The notes beneath the pieces were generated by a model. That model had not been told where the DNA came from. It did no database searches and was given only the letters and a program-made list of their open reading frames with translations. A DNA stretch of 64,000 nt from Phycisphaera sp. (GTDB taxonomy: Bacteria; Planctomycetota; Phycisphaerae; Phycisphaerales; UBA1924). The DNA is taken from assembly GCA_020639255.1 (NCBI GenBank), contig JACKGZ010000004.1, forward strand, positions 324,459 to 388,458. Reading direction: 5' to 3'. The position numbers and the translations under genes are program-made. Positions within the stretch are counted from its first letter, which is position 1, and every line of letters starts with the position of its first letter. Below are positions 45,129-53,360 of this stretch, piece by piece.

Positions 45129-46719
45129 GGCTTTCCCCCTCACTCGGTCTCATCGGCGACTCCAGTCTACCGGGAGTCCGGCTCTCGCCGCCTGGCGCCG
45201 AGCCATCGCCCGGCGGCACAACGGGCACCACGACCTCAAAGACCGCGCCGGGGCCATCAGAACGGTTGTGCGCCAGGATCACGCCGCCGTGCTCACGAAC
45301 GATCCCCTCGGCAACGGCGAGCCCGAGCCCGGTGCCCTTGGCATCGAGACGCGTGGAGACGAACGGCTCAAACAGCGACTCGATGAGCGACGAATCGATC
45401 CCGGGCCCGGTGTCGGAGACCTTGATGCTCACCCACTCCGAGCCGTCACGCTCGAACAACGCCGCCGAAACCTCCACTTGCCGAATGCCATCGCCCCTCG
45501 TCACCGCGTCCACAGCGTTTCGGATCAGATTCACGAACACCTGCACCATCCGGTCCGCGTCGCACGCGATCACCAGCTGATCCGACACCGAGCTGGTCAG
45601 CTCCACCGACTTCGCCTCACGGTCGAGACGCACGAGCGTCATCGCTTCCTCGATCACGCTCGCTGGTTTCGTCGGCCTCGTCTCGGGCGGGCGCACGCGT
45701 GCAAAGTCGAGCAGGCTCTCACCCAGCCGCTCAAGCCGCCCCACCACGCGCACCAGAAGCCTCGCCTCGGCCTCGCTCAGCCCTGTCCCACCGGAAGCAT
45801 CGAGCTTCTCGACGAGACCCTTCACGACGGTCAACGGCGTATTCAGCTCGTGCGCGATCCCCGCAGAGAGCATGCCAAGGCTCGCAAGCCGATCCGCATC
45901 GGCGAGGTTGCGTTTGGCGCTCTCGAGCAGGTGGTTCTTGCGTTTGAGATCCGCGGCCACGATCTCGAACCGCCCGAGCGCATCGGCGAGATCATGCTCG
46001 TGCTGACGCAGCGACCGCACCGTCTCGTTCCGCGAGCGCATGATCGCGCCGAGCTCGTCCGCCGGGATGTGCTGCTCGTCGATGAGCTCGGCCGTCGCGT
46101 CGCCGTCCTGCACCGCCTGGTCGGCTTCGAGCAGACGCGAGATCGGGCTGTAGACATTCTGCGGCAAAACGAACAACTCAAGGATCGCCGCGATGAGCCC
46201 GTACATCGCCAGGATCGCCACAACCGTAAAGCCGTAGAGCTGCAGCACGGCGCTTCTGGCATCGGGTATCCGCGATGTCACCATCGCGTACCGCGGCTCG
46301 GCCCTGTCTGAGACGGCAAGAGGCATCACCGCTGATGAGCCGTTCGCGTCCGCGCGCGCGATGCCTGGGTACTCCTCCGCTGCCCGGGCTTTGGCTGACA
46401 GTCCGAGTTCATCCGCCGACCCGACGCGGATCGTCAAATTCTGATCGTCTTCGAGTTGGCTTGGCAGATCGCCGCCCCCCGCGAACCAACCCTCGCGATC
46501 AAGGATCGAGAGCACCGCGAGCGCCTGGCTCGACTCGGCCCTCGCGATGACCGCCGACGCCCCCGGGCGGAGTGTGACGAGCAGGACCGCGCCGAGCACG
46601 ATCGAGAAGGTGGTGTGGAGGATGATGAGCTTCTTGCGGATCCGCATCGCGCCGAGCAGGCCCAGGCACGCGGGCGATTCGCCCCCCGCGTGAGCCCTGC
46701 TGTCGGAATCCGTCGCCAT
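45121..46719 (-). CDS. Sensor histidine kinase
   Basis: 532 residues. A ~25-residue hydrophilic N-terminus, a first membrane helix (LIILHTTFSIVLGAVLLVTL), a periplasmic sensor region of ~110 residues, a second helix (VVAILAMYGLIAAILELFVL), a HAMP-like linker and a coiled coil, then the H-box AHELNTPLTVV, N-box NLIRNAVDA, G1 DTGPGID and G2 GTGLGLAVAEG. The phosphate goes to the REC-XRE protein encoded directly downstream with an 8-base overlap. MRIRKK, about 25 codons in, is a possible later start. The first codon lies 26 bases from the rsmB start on the other strand. Confidence 0.92.
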   Translation of the reverse strand: MATDSDSRAHAGGESPACLGLLGAMRIRKKLIILHTTFSIVLGAVLLVTLRPGASAVIARAESSQALAVLSILDREGWFAGGGDLPSQLEDDQNLTIRVGSADELGLSAKARAAEEYPGIARADANGSSAVMPLAVSDRAEPRYAMVTSRIPDARSAVLQLYGFTVVAILAMYGLIAAILELFVLPQNVYSPISRLLEADQAVQDGDATAELIDEQHIPADELGAIMRSRNETVRSLRQHEHDLADALGRFEIVAADLKRKNHLLESAKRNLADADRLASLGMLSAGIAHELNTPLTVVKGLVEKLDASGGTGLSEAEARLLVRVVGRLERLGESLLDFARVRPPETRPTKPASVIEEAMTLVRLDREAKSVELTSSVSDQLVIACDADRMVQVFVNLIRNAVDAVTRGDGIRQVEVSAALFERDGSEWVSIKVSDTGPGIDSSLIESLFEPFVSTRLDAKGTGLGLAVAEGIVREHGGVILAHNRSDGPGAVFEVVVPVVPPGDGSAPGGESRTPGRLESPMRPSEGESHV

Positions 46720-46732
46720 GCCGCGATGCCCC

Positions 46733-46738
46733 TACACT
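46733..46738 (+). promoter_or_regulatory. TACACT -10 element of rsmB
   Basis: TACACT ends 6 bases before the GTG at 46745, favouring that start over the ATG at 46718, which overlaps the divergent kinase ATG. Confidence 0.5.
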
Positions 46739-46744
46739 CGCCCC

Positions 46745-48130
46745 GTGCCGAGCCCCCGCCGAAACAGTGCGCCCAAGCGCCGACCGCGAAACCATAACGC
46801 TCCCAAGCCGACGGCGAGGGGCGTGGTGCTGGACGCGATCTGTGCGCAGGCCGAGCGATACCCGGCCTTCGAGCCCATCGAACTGGACACCAAGGCCCTC
46901 GACGACCGCGACGCCGCCCTCGCGCACGCGCTCTACGACGCGTCGATCCGGCGTTGGCTCACGCTCGAGTTCCTGGTGCAGCAGGGCCTGAAGCGTCCGT
47001 TCTCCGAACTCGAGCCCGCGCTGCGGGCGGTGCTGATCGTCGGCGCTGCCCAGCTTGTCCTGATGGATCGCATCCCGGCGCACGCGGCGCTCAACGAAGC
47101 CGTCGAGTGGGCCAAGCGCCGCATCAGGCCGGGAGCCGCGGGTATCGTCAACGCGGTGCTCCGGCGCGTGGCCGACTCGGCGGGCCAGCGGATGGGCCCG
47201 TGGGATGGCTCGCGCGAGTCGATCCCTCTGCCCGATGGCTCGCGCAGGCTCAAGTACGTGTCGCTCCCCGAACACCCCGCGGGCACGCTCAGTGTCGCAG
47301 CGAGCATGCCAAGGCGTTTGCTCGACAGGCTGCTCGACCAGCACACCGAGGAAGAAGTGCGGGCCCTGTGCGCACAGACGCTGACGAATCCGCCGACGAT
47401 TTTGAACATCACGCACGCGCAGGAGCCCATCCCGAGCGGGTGGACCAAGCCCCACGAGCGAGATGGTCACGCGCTCTGGATCGGGCCGAGAGACGAACTT
47501 GCCCCGCTGCTCGCTTCGCGGGGCGATGTGTGGGCGCAGGACCCGTCTTCGAGCGAGGCGGTCGAGTCGATTCGGAACCTGAAGCCGACGCGGATCATCG
47601 ATCTGTGCGCGGGTCAGGGGACCAAGACGCGCCAGCTCGCGCAAGTCTTCCCCGAGGCGACGATCATCGCGACGGATGTCGACACGGATCGATACCGAAC
47701 GCTTTCGAAGGTCTTTGAGGGTCATGAGCGCGTGCGTGTGCGCAGCATGGCGGAGATCAAGCAGGCCGAGCGTGGGCGCGCGGATCTGGTCTTGCTCGAT
47801 GTGCCCTGCTCGAACACGGGCGTGATGGGTCGTCGTGTGGAGGCGCGGTACCGCGCGGACGCGGCGGCGATCGGGCGGCTGTCCCGTATTCAGCGCGAAA
47901 TCATCGAACAAGCGGTCGATCTTCTCACCCCGGACGGCGTGATCCTGTATGCAACGTGCAGCGTGGACCGCGAAGAGAACCACGAACAGGCCAAGTGGGC
48001 CTCGGAGCGGTTCGGATTGCTTGTCGGTTGCGAACGGGCGACACTTCCTCGCACCGGGGGAACTCCCGAATCCACGGTCGACGGCTCGTACAGCGTGCTG
48101 CTCGGCCCCAGACGCGGGCGAGGCGGGTAG
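46745..48130 (+). CDS. rsmB: 16S rRNA m5C967 methyltransferase family protein
   Basis: 461 residues from the GTG. A basic tail (SPRRNSAPKRRPRNH) is followed by a NusB-like RNA-binding domain (about 25-150; IPAHAALNEAVEWAKRR), then a Rossmann methyltransferase with IIDLCAGQGTKTRQLA (SAM loop), DVPCSNTGVMGRR with one catalytic Cys, and LYATCSVDREEN with the second. The family methylates C967 of 16S rRNA. The start is set by TACACT. A ribosome site is lacking. Confidence 0.88.
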   Translation: MPSPRRNSAPKRRPRNHNAPKPTARGVVLDAICAQAERYPAFEPIELDTKALDDRDAALAHALYDASIRRWLTLEFLVQQGLKRPFSELEPALRAVLIVGAAQLVLMDRIPAHAALNEAVEWAKRRIRPGAAGIVNAVLRRVADSAGQRMGPWDGSRESIPLPDGSRRLKYVSLPEHPAGTLSVAASMPRRLLDRLLDQHTEEEVRALCAQTLTNPPTILNITHAQEPIPSGWTKPHERDGHALWIGPRDELAPLLASRGDVWAQDPSSSEAVESIRNLKPTRIIDLCAGQGTKTRQLAQVFPEATIIATDVDTDRYRTLSKVFEGHERVRVRSMAEIKQAERGRADLVLLDVPCSNTGVMGRRVEARYRADAAAIGRLSRIQREIIEQAVDLLTPDGVILYATCSVDREENHEQAKWASERFGLLVGCERATLPRTGGTPESTVDGSYSVLLGPRRGRGG

Positions 48131-48177
48131 ACTCCCCCCTCCAGAACCCCGCCGGCCCCGAGACCGAGACCACCTGC

Positions 48178-48636
48178 ATGAAACTGACGGATCTGATCAC
48201 CCCGGAATGCATCCTCGCGCCGCTCCAGGCGACCGAGAAGCACGAGGTCATCAACGAGCTGGTTGAGGCGCTCGCCAAGGCGGGGCAGGTCTCGGACGCC
48301 CCGACGCTTCAGGAAGCCGTCTGGACCCGCGAGCAGACGCGGACGACCGGCATCGGGCAGGGCCTTGCGATCCCGCACGGGAAGTCGGACGTGCTCAAGG
48401 ACATGGCGATGGCCATCGGCAAGCCCGCCGAGCCGATCGACTTCGAGTCCGTCGACGGCAAGCCCGTCCGCCTCGTCGTTCTCCTGGCGAGCAGGCCCGA
48501 TCAGGTGAGCGACCACATCCAGGCCCTCGCCAAGATCAGCAGGCTCCACATGGAAGCCGAGTTCCGCGAGAAGATCTACGCAGCACAGACGCCCGAAGAA
48601 ATCTACGAACTCCTCCAGAAGCACGCGTCGGCCTGA
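48178..48636 (+). CDS. PTS EIIA (fructose/nitrogen type) domain protein
   Basis: 152 residues, a single PTS EIIA type-2 domain. The phosphorylated His is His67 in GLAIPHGKS; VVLLASRPDQVSDHIQALAKISRL is the conserved second half. No EIIB or EIIC lies nearby, so it is probably a PtsN-like regulatory protein rather than a sugar carrier. TAGACT at 48128-48133 gives a leader of about 40 bases. The gene converges on the ExbB-like gene with a 13-base gap. Confidence 0.9.
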   Translation: MKLTDLITPECILAPLQATEKHEVINELVEALAKAGQVSDAPTLQEAVWTREQTRTTGIGQGLAIPHGKSDVLKDMAMAIGKPAEPIDFESVDGKPVRLVVLLASRPDQVSDHIQALAKISRLHMEAEFREKIYAAQTPEEIYELLQKHASA

Positions 48637-48649
48637 TCGTGTTTCGCTT

Positions 48650-49276
48650 TCAGTTCGCCCGGCGCGTCGAGCCCTCGACCGCTGCAGCCCCCACTGTTTC
48701 CAGTACGCCGAGCGCCCGGTCCGCTGATTTGCGGAAGTGGTTATACGGGAAGAGCACGAAGAGCGCGATGACCAGCCCGAAGGCGGTCGTGTAGAGCGCC
48801 TCGGAGATGCCCACCGCCATCGCGGCGGTGTCCGTCACACGCTCGGCGCTCCCGAGCAGGCCGAAGCTTTTGATGATGCCCGTGACGGTGCCCAGGATCC
48901 CGAGCATCGGGGCTGCGGTGATCGCGGTCGAAAGGAAGGAGAGGTACCGCTCAAGGCTCGGGCGGACCTGCTCGGCGGCGGCGAGCACGGTGCTCTCCTG
49001 GGCAGGGCCCTGGGTCGAGCCATCCAGGAGCGCCGAGACGAATCGCCCGAGGAGCCCCGAACCCGATTCGCGGGCGAGGACGGTCTCGTTGCCGGTGCGC
49101 AGGGCCTGCGAGACGCGGGCGACGCGCTCCGGGCGGAGCGACTTGCGGAGGCCGGCGAAGTAGACGGCCCGCTCCATGCAGAGCGCGAGCGAGACAACGC
49201 TGAGTGCCGACAGGGGCCAGGCGACCCACCCCGAGGCATGGAAGAACTCGCTCGCTTGCTGGATCGCCCCGGCCAT
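48650..49276 (-). CDS. MotA/TolQ/ExbB proton-channel family protein
   Basis: 208 residues. Three helices in the ExbB pattern: WVAWPLSALSVVSLALCMERAVYF, then ITAAPMLGILGTVTGIIKSF with the conserved LGxxGTVxGI, and ALYTTAFGLVIALFVLFPYNHF. ExbB/TolQ proteins power transport or envelope maintenance through a TonB/TolR-like partner; none is adjacent. The open frame runs to 49993 as antisense shadow of the prenyl synthase; the ATG at 49276 starts the family match. Its start region overlaps the divergent synthase if that begins at 49238. Confidence 0.88.
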   Translation of the reverse strand: MAGAIQQASEFFHASGWVAWPLSALSVVSLALCMERAVYFAGLRKSLRPERVARVSQALRTGNETVLARESGSGLLGRFVSALLDGSTQGPAQESTVLAAAEQVRPSLERYLSFLSTAITAAPMLGILGTVTGIIKSFGLLGSAERVTDTAAMAVGISEALYTTAFGLVIALFVLFPYNHFRKSADRALGVLETVGAAAVEGSTRRAN

Positions 49277-50233
49277 GGGCGGATCGTACTGTTCCCGCGG
49301 CGGCCGGGCGAACACGGGCGTCCAAACGCAAAGGACCGCGATATCTCCACGATTTCGGACAACCACAAGGCCGCTCTGACGCGGATCGAAGCGGAGCTCG
49401 AGCGGCTCATCGGGGGCGCGGGGCTCGGCGGGGATTTGTCCGCGGGTTTGCGCGAGGCGATGGCGTACGCCGTGCTCGGCGGCGGGAAACGCCTCAGGCC
49501 CCTGCTCGTCTGGCTCGCGTGCGAGGCGGTGGGCGGGGATGCGGGGAAATGCCTGCCCGCAGCGGCGGCGGTCGAGTTCGTGCACGCGTTCAGCCTGGTG
49601 CACGACGATCTGCCCGCGATGGATGATGATGACCTGAGGCGCGGGCGGCCGACGCTGCACGTCCACACGAATGAAGCGATGGCGATCCTGGCGGGCGATG
49701 CGCTGCTGAACCTGGCGTTCGCGGCGTTGCTCGAATCGGACGCGAGCGACTCGGCGCGGGTGGCGCTGGTGCAAGAGCTCACGCGCGGGTGCGCGGGGAT
49801 GATCTCGGGGCAGGTCTACGACACGATGCCGGGGCTCGACCCCGAGCCGGACGATCGGCGTCGGCTTGAGCGCATCCACGTGAACAAGACGGGGGCGCTG
49901 ATCCGGGCCTCGGCGCGGATGGGAGCGATTTGCGGCGGGGCAAACACCGAGCAACTCGAAGCGCTGACGGCGTACGCCGACGCGGTCGGGCACATGTTCC
50001 AGGCGGTGGACGACCTCCTTGATGTGGAGCAGAGTGCCGAGCAGATCGGCAAGCGCACGGGCAAGGATGCCCAGGCAGGCAAACTGACGTACCCCGGGCT
50101 ACTTGGGGTGGATGGAACGCGGGCGGAGGTCGCGCGTCTTCTGGGTGAGGCAGAGCGAGCGATCGCGGTGCTGGACGAGCGAGGGGCGACGCTCGGGTCG
50201 ATCGCCCGGCAGATGGCGTTGAGGGACCGATAA
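49238..50233 (+). CDS. Polyprenyl (farnesyl/geranylgeranyl) diphosphate synthase
   Basis: Trans-prenyltransferase. LGGGKRLRPLL, the first Asp-rich motif HDDLPAMDDDDLRRG, GQVYDTM, KTGALIRASARMGA and the second Asp motif QAVDDLLDVEQ are all present. It condenses IPP with allylic diphosphates, next to dxs. The start is uncertain. Family similarity begins near 49355. The in-frame ATG at 49238 and TTG at 49256 overlap the divergent ExbB-like gene. AAGGA at 49331-49335 sits 7 bases before an in-frame ATC (49343), and an ATT follows at 49352. The longest form is given; the real protein may be about 296 residues. Confidence 0.85.
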   Translation: MEELARLLDRPGHGRIVLFPRRPGEHGRPNAKDRDISTISDNHKAALTRIEAELERLIGGAGLGGDLSAGLREAMAYAVLGGGKRLRPLLVWLACEAVGGDAGKCLPAAAAVEFVHAFSLVHDDLPAMDDDDLRRGRPTLHVHTNEAMAILAGDALLNLAFAALLESDASDSARVALVQELTRGCAGMISGQVYDTMPGLDPEPDDRRRLERIHVNKTGALIRASARMGAICGGANTEQLEALTAYADAVGHMFQAVDDLLDVEQSAEQIGKRTGKDAQAGKLTYPGLLGVDGTRAEVARLLGEAERAIAVLDERGATLGSIARQMALRDR

Positions 50234-50269
50234 CGGCCCTGATTCACGGCACAGGCTGTCCGAATGTGC

Positions 50270-50275
50270 TACAAT
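50270..50275 (+). promoter_or_regulatory. TACAAT -10 element upstream of dxs
   Basis: TGTGCTACAAT has an extended -10 look. It lies about 115 bases before the dxs ATG and after the synthase stop, so dxs can be transcribed on its own. Confidence 0.4.
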
Positions 50276-50388
50276 TCTTTCAGTAGAAATTGAAAACGCA
50301 CGGGCTTGGTGCGATTAGCGAACAATGCGGGTTGGAGAGCGATACGTTTCGGGCCGGGCACGCCGGCGAGCCGAGAGCAGAGAGATCC

Positions 50389-52386
50389 ATGAAGCATCTT
50401 CCGAGCATCAAGACGCCCGCGGACCTGAAGAAGCTGCCCGTGAGCGCGCTGCCCGAACTGGCTGCGGAGATCCGCGAGGCGATCATCGGGCAGGTATCGA
50501 GGTCTGGCGGGCATCTGGCGCCGAACCTGGGCGTGGTCGAGCTGACGATCGCGATGCACTACGTGTTCGATTTCGGGCACGACCGCCTGCTGTTCGATGT
50601 CGGGCACCAGTGCTACCCGCACAAGCTGCTCACCGGGCGGTACCCGATGCTGGGCAAGCTGCGCACGAGCGAGGGGATGTCGGGCTTCCCGGAGCCCAAC
50701 GAGTCGCCCTACGACCTGTTCAGCGTCGGGCACGCGGGAACGGGGATCTCGACGGCCGTCGGTGTCGCGCGGGGCGATAGGCTCGCGGGTGAATCGTTCG
50801 ACAAGAAGAAGAACCCGGACGGGCGGCGCGTGGTGACGCTCATCGGCGACGCCTCGATCGTCAACGGCGTCGCGATGGAAGGACTCAACAACGCGGGCAC
50901 ACTCAAGCGCCAGTTCCTGGTGGTGCTCAACGACAACGGGATGAGCATCGCAAAGCCGCAGGGCGCGATGGCGCAGTACTTCGACCGCGTGCGGCTGAGC
51001 CACACGTACACGGACTTTAAGAAGTCGGCGGCCAAGATCCTCGAGAGCCTGCCGGGCGGGTCGCTCATCCGTGACGCGTACCACCGCACGGGCGAGGCGA
51101 CCAAGGCGATGATCGCCGAGAACTCGTGGTTCGAGCACTTCGGTTTGCTCACGGTCGGTCCGATCGACGGGCACAACCTGCCCGAACTGATCGAGTTCCT
51201 GACGGAAGCCCGCGAGTTCGAGCTCCCGATGGTCTTGCACGTGAAGACGACCAAGGGCAAGGGGCTCGATTTCGCCGAGAGCGACGCGACGAAGTTCCAT
51301 TCGCCCAGCCCCTTCACGATGGATGGGGACGCGGCGCGTGGGTGCCGAGTCGAGGTGAAGAGCGACGGTCGTTCGTTCACGACCGCGTTCGGCGAGGCGA
51401 TGCTGGACGTGATCGAGCGCGACGAGCGTGTGGTCGCCTGCACCGCGGCGATGCCCGACGGGACGGGTCTGACGGCGGCGCTCAAGCAGTTCCCGGAGCG
51501 TGTGTGGGACACGGGCATCTGTGAGAGCCACGCGCTCGACATGATGGCGGGGCTCGCCAAGACGGGGTTCCGGCCCTTCATGGCGGTGTACGCGACGTTC
51601 TTCCAGCGGGCGTTCGACCAGGCGTTCCAGGAGGCAGCGCTGCAGGGTCTGCCCGTGCGTCTCTGCCTCGACCGCGCGGGGCTCGTGGGCGGCGACGGCG
51701 CGGTGCATCATGGGTTCTGCGACACGGCGCTCCTGCGCACGCTGCCCGAGGCGGTTGTGATGGCGGCGATGGACGAGCCGAGCCTGAAGGCGGCGCTCGA
51801 GTTCATGCGTACGTGGGACGAGAGCCTGTCGAGCGTGCGCTATCCGCGTGACAACGTCTCGGATCTGTTCGCAGGCGAGGAGTGCCCAGCCTTCGAGCTG
51901 GGCAAGGCGCGGAATCTGACGCGCGAGATCGACGTCACGAAGGACAAGGTTGATGCGGCGGTGCTGGCGTTTGGGACGCCGGCGATCGCTGCGGTGAAGG
52001 CTGCGGGCGAGCTGCGCGAGGACTGCACGGTCGCGGTCTACGACGCGCGGTTTGCCAAGCCGATCGATACAGCGCTGGTCAGGACGCTGCTCGAGCGCCG
52101 GATCCCGGTGATCACGGTCGAGGAGCACTCCCCGATCGGCGGCTTCGGCTCGGCAGTGATCGAGGCGGGCAATGAGATGGGGCTTGACGCGTCGCGCGTG
52201 ATGAGGCTTGCGATGCCGGACGCCTGGGTGCGTCAGGACGGGCGGGGCAAGCAGCTCGCCGAGACGGGCCTCGACGCGGCGGGCATCAAGCGGGCGATCC
52301 TGACTTTGCTTGAGCGGAGTGAGGCGAAAATCGCCCCTGAGCGCGAGGTCGAGGCCAAGTCAACCCGCGAGCGGGCCTCCCGGTAG
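50389..52386 (+). CDS. dxs: 1-deoxy-D-xylulose-5-phosphate synthase
   Basis: 665 residues; first step of the MEP isoprenoid pathway, joining pyruvate and glyceraldehyde-3-phosphate with TPP. Features: SGGHLAPNLGVVELTIAMHY, DVGHQCYPHKLLTGR, VGHAGTGIS, the TPP site GDASIVNGVAMEGLNNAG (often GDGALTGG), NDNGMSI, the transketolase middle domain (ESHALDMMAGLA, DRAGLVGGDGAVHHG) and a C-terminal domain. The frame opens 33 codons earlier; AGAGAGA supports the ATG at 50389. It lies in a cluster with the prenyl synthase and nadK, a common bacterial order. Confidence 0.95.
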   Translation: MKHLPSIKTPADLKKLPVSALPELAAEIREAIIGQVSRSGGHLAPNLGVVELTIAMHYVFDFGHDRLLFDVGHQCYPHKLLTGRYPMLGKLRTSEGMSGFPEPNESPYDLFSVGHAGTGISTAVGVARGDRLAGESFDKKKNPDGRRVVTLIGDASIVNGVAMEGLNNAGTLKRQFLVVLNDNGMSIAKPQGAMAQYFDRVRLSHTYTDFKKSAAKILESLPGGSLIRDAYHRTGEATKAMIAENSWFEHFGLLTVGPIDGHNLPELIEFLTEAREFELPMVLHVKTTKGKGLDFAESDATKFHSPSPFTMDGDAARGCRVEVKSDGRSFTTAFGEAMLDVIERDERVVACTAAMPDGTGLTAALKQFPERVWDTGICESHALDMMAGLAKTGFRPFMAVYATFFQRAFDQAFQEAALQGLPVRLCLDRAGLVGGDGAVHHGFCDTALLRTLPEAVVMAAMDEPSLKAALEFMRTWDESLSSVRYPRDNVSDLFAGEECPAFELGKARNLTREIDVTKDKVDAAVLAFGTPAIAAVKAAGELREDCTVAVYDARFAKPIDTALVRTLLERRIPVITVEEHSPIGGFGSAVIEAGNEMGLDASRVMRLAMPDAWVRQDGRGKQLAETGLDAAGIKRAILTLLERSEAKIAPEREVEAKSTRERASR

Positions 52387-52448
52387 ACTGCCCAGCACGC
52401 TAGCCGGCGAGCAGAGTGCCCCACGAGCCCCCACGCGAAAGGCGGCCC

Positions 52449-53342
52449 ATGCCCGAGACACGTCGATCGACGCTCCTTGTGGTCAACACCGACAAGCCCG
52501 ACGCGGAGCGCGTGGCTGGCGAGTTGACAGCGCTGATCGAGAAGCACGGCAGCCTGCTCACCAAAGTCGCGGCGGGTGACGCCGAGCCACCAAAGGAAAT
52601 CGAACAAGCGGACCTGATCGTCGTGCTCGGGGGCGACGGCACGTTGCTCGGGGAAGGCCGACGGTTCGCGGGTCGGAACGTGCCGGTGCTCGGCGTAAAT
52701 GTCGGCAAGCTCGGGTTCCTGGCTGAGTTCGACCTCGACGCGGTGCGTGAGCAGGCGACAGAGCTTTTCGGTCGCGGGCCGCTGCGTACACGTGAGGTGA
52801 ACCTGCTCCGCGCGCAGATCCGCACGCACAAGGACGGGCTCGAGCACATCGGGTTCGCGATGAACGAGGCGGTCATCACGGCCGGCCCCCCCTACCGCGT
52901 CATCGAGTTGGCGATCCGCATCGACGGCTCGATCGGGCCTGTGGTGCGGGGCGATGGGATCATCGTCTCGACGGCGGTGGGTTCGACGGCGTACAACGTC
53001 TCGGCGGGCGGGCCGATCGTGCACCCGCACGTCGACACGACGCTCATCACGCCCATCGCGGCGCACTCGCTCGCGTTCCGTACGATCGCGGTGCCGGGCG
53101 ACAGCTCGATCGAGATCGCACCCATCCAGATCAACGACGAGGAAGAGAGCGGCGGCACGACGCTCGTGCTCGACGGTCAGATCCAGCGGCGCATCAGAGC
53201 CGACGAGCGCGTGCTGATCACGCGGTCGTCGGACACGGTGCGTCTGGTCGTCAACCCGCTGGGCAACTACTGGCAGACGCTGGCGAACAAGCTGCACTGG
53301 GCCAAGCCGCCGCTGTCGCTCGCACCCGACGCGAAGCCGTAA
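52449..53342 (+). CDS. nadK: NAD kinase
   Basis: 297 residues. GGDGTLLGEGR is the catalytic motif, with NVGKLGFLAEF, NEAVI, GDGIIVSTAVGSTAYNVSAGGPI and the C-terminal LVVNPLGNYW typical of NAD kinases. It makes NADP. The frame opens at a GTG (52416), but AAAGGCGG before the ATG at 52449 fits better. TAGACT at 52384-52389, at the end of dxs, gives a leader of about 55 bases. Confidence 0.93.
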   Translation: MPETRRSTLLVVNTDKPDAERVAGELTALIEKHGSLLTKVAAGDAEPPKEIEQADLIVVLGGDGTLLGEGRRFAGRNVPVLGVNVGKLGFLAEFDLDAVREQATELFGRGPLRTREVNLLRAQIRTHKDGLEHIGFAMNEAVITAGPPYRVIELAIRIDGSIGPVVRGDGIIVSTAVGSTAYNVSAGGPIVHPHVDTTLITPIAAHSLAFRTIAVPGDSSIEIAPIQINDEEESGGTTLVLDGQIQRRIRADERVLITRSSDTVRLVVNPLGNYWQTLANKLHWAKPPLSLAPDAKP

Positions 53343-53360
53343 AGCACTAGCCGATGCCGA

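Noticed and set aside
48650..49993. ExbB-like gene extended to a 447-residue protein.
   Set aside because: The extra N-terminus is antisense to the prenyl synthase and Arg-rich; the family match begins at the ATG at 49276.
50269..52128. 619-codon minus-strand frame opposite dxs.
   Set aside because: Shadow frame; Arg/His-rich with no recognisable domain.
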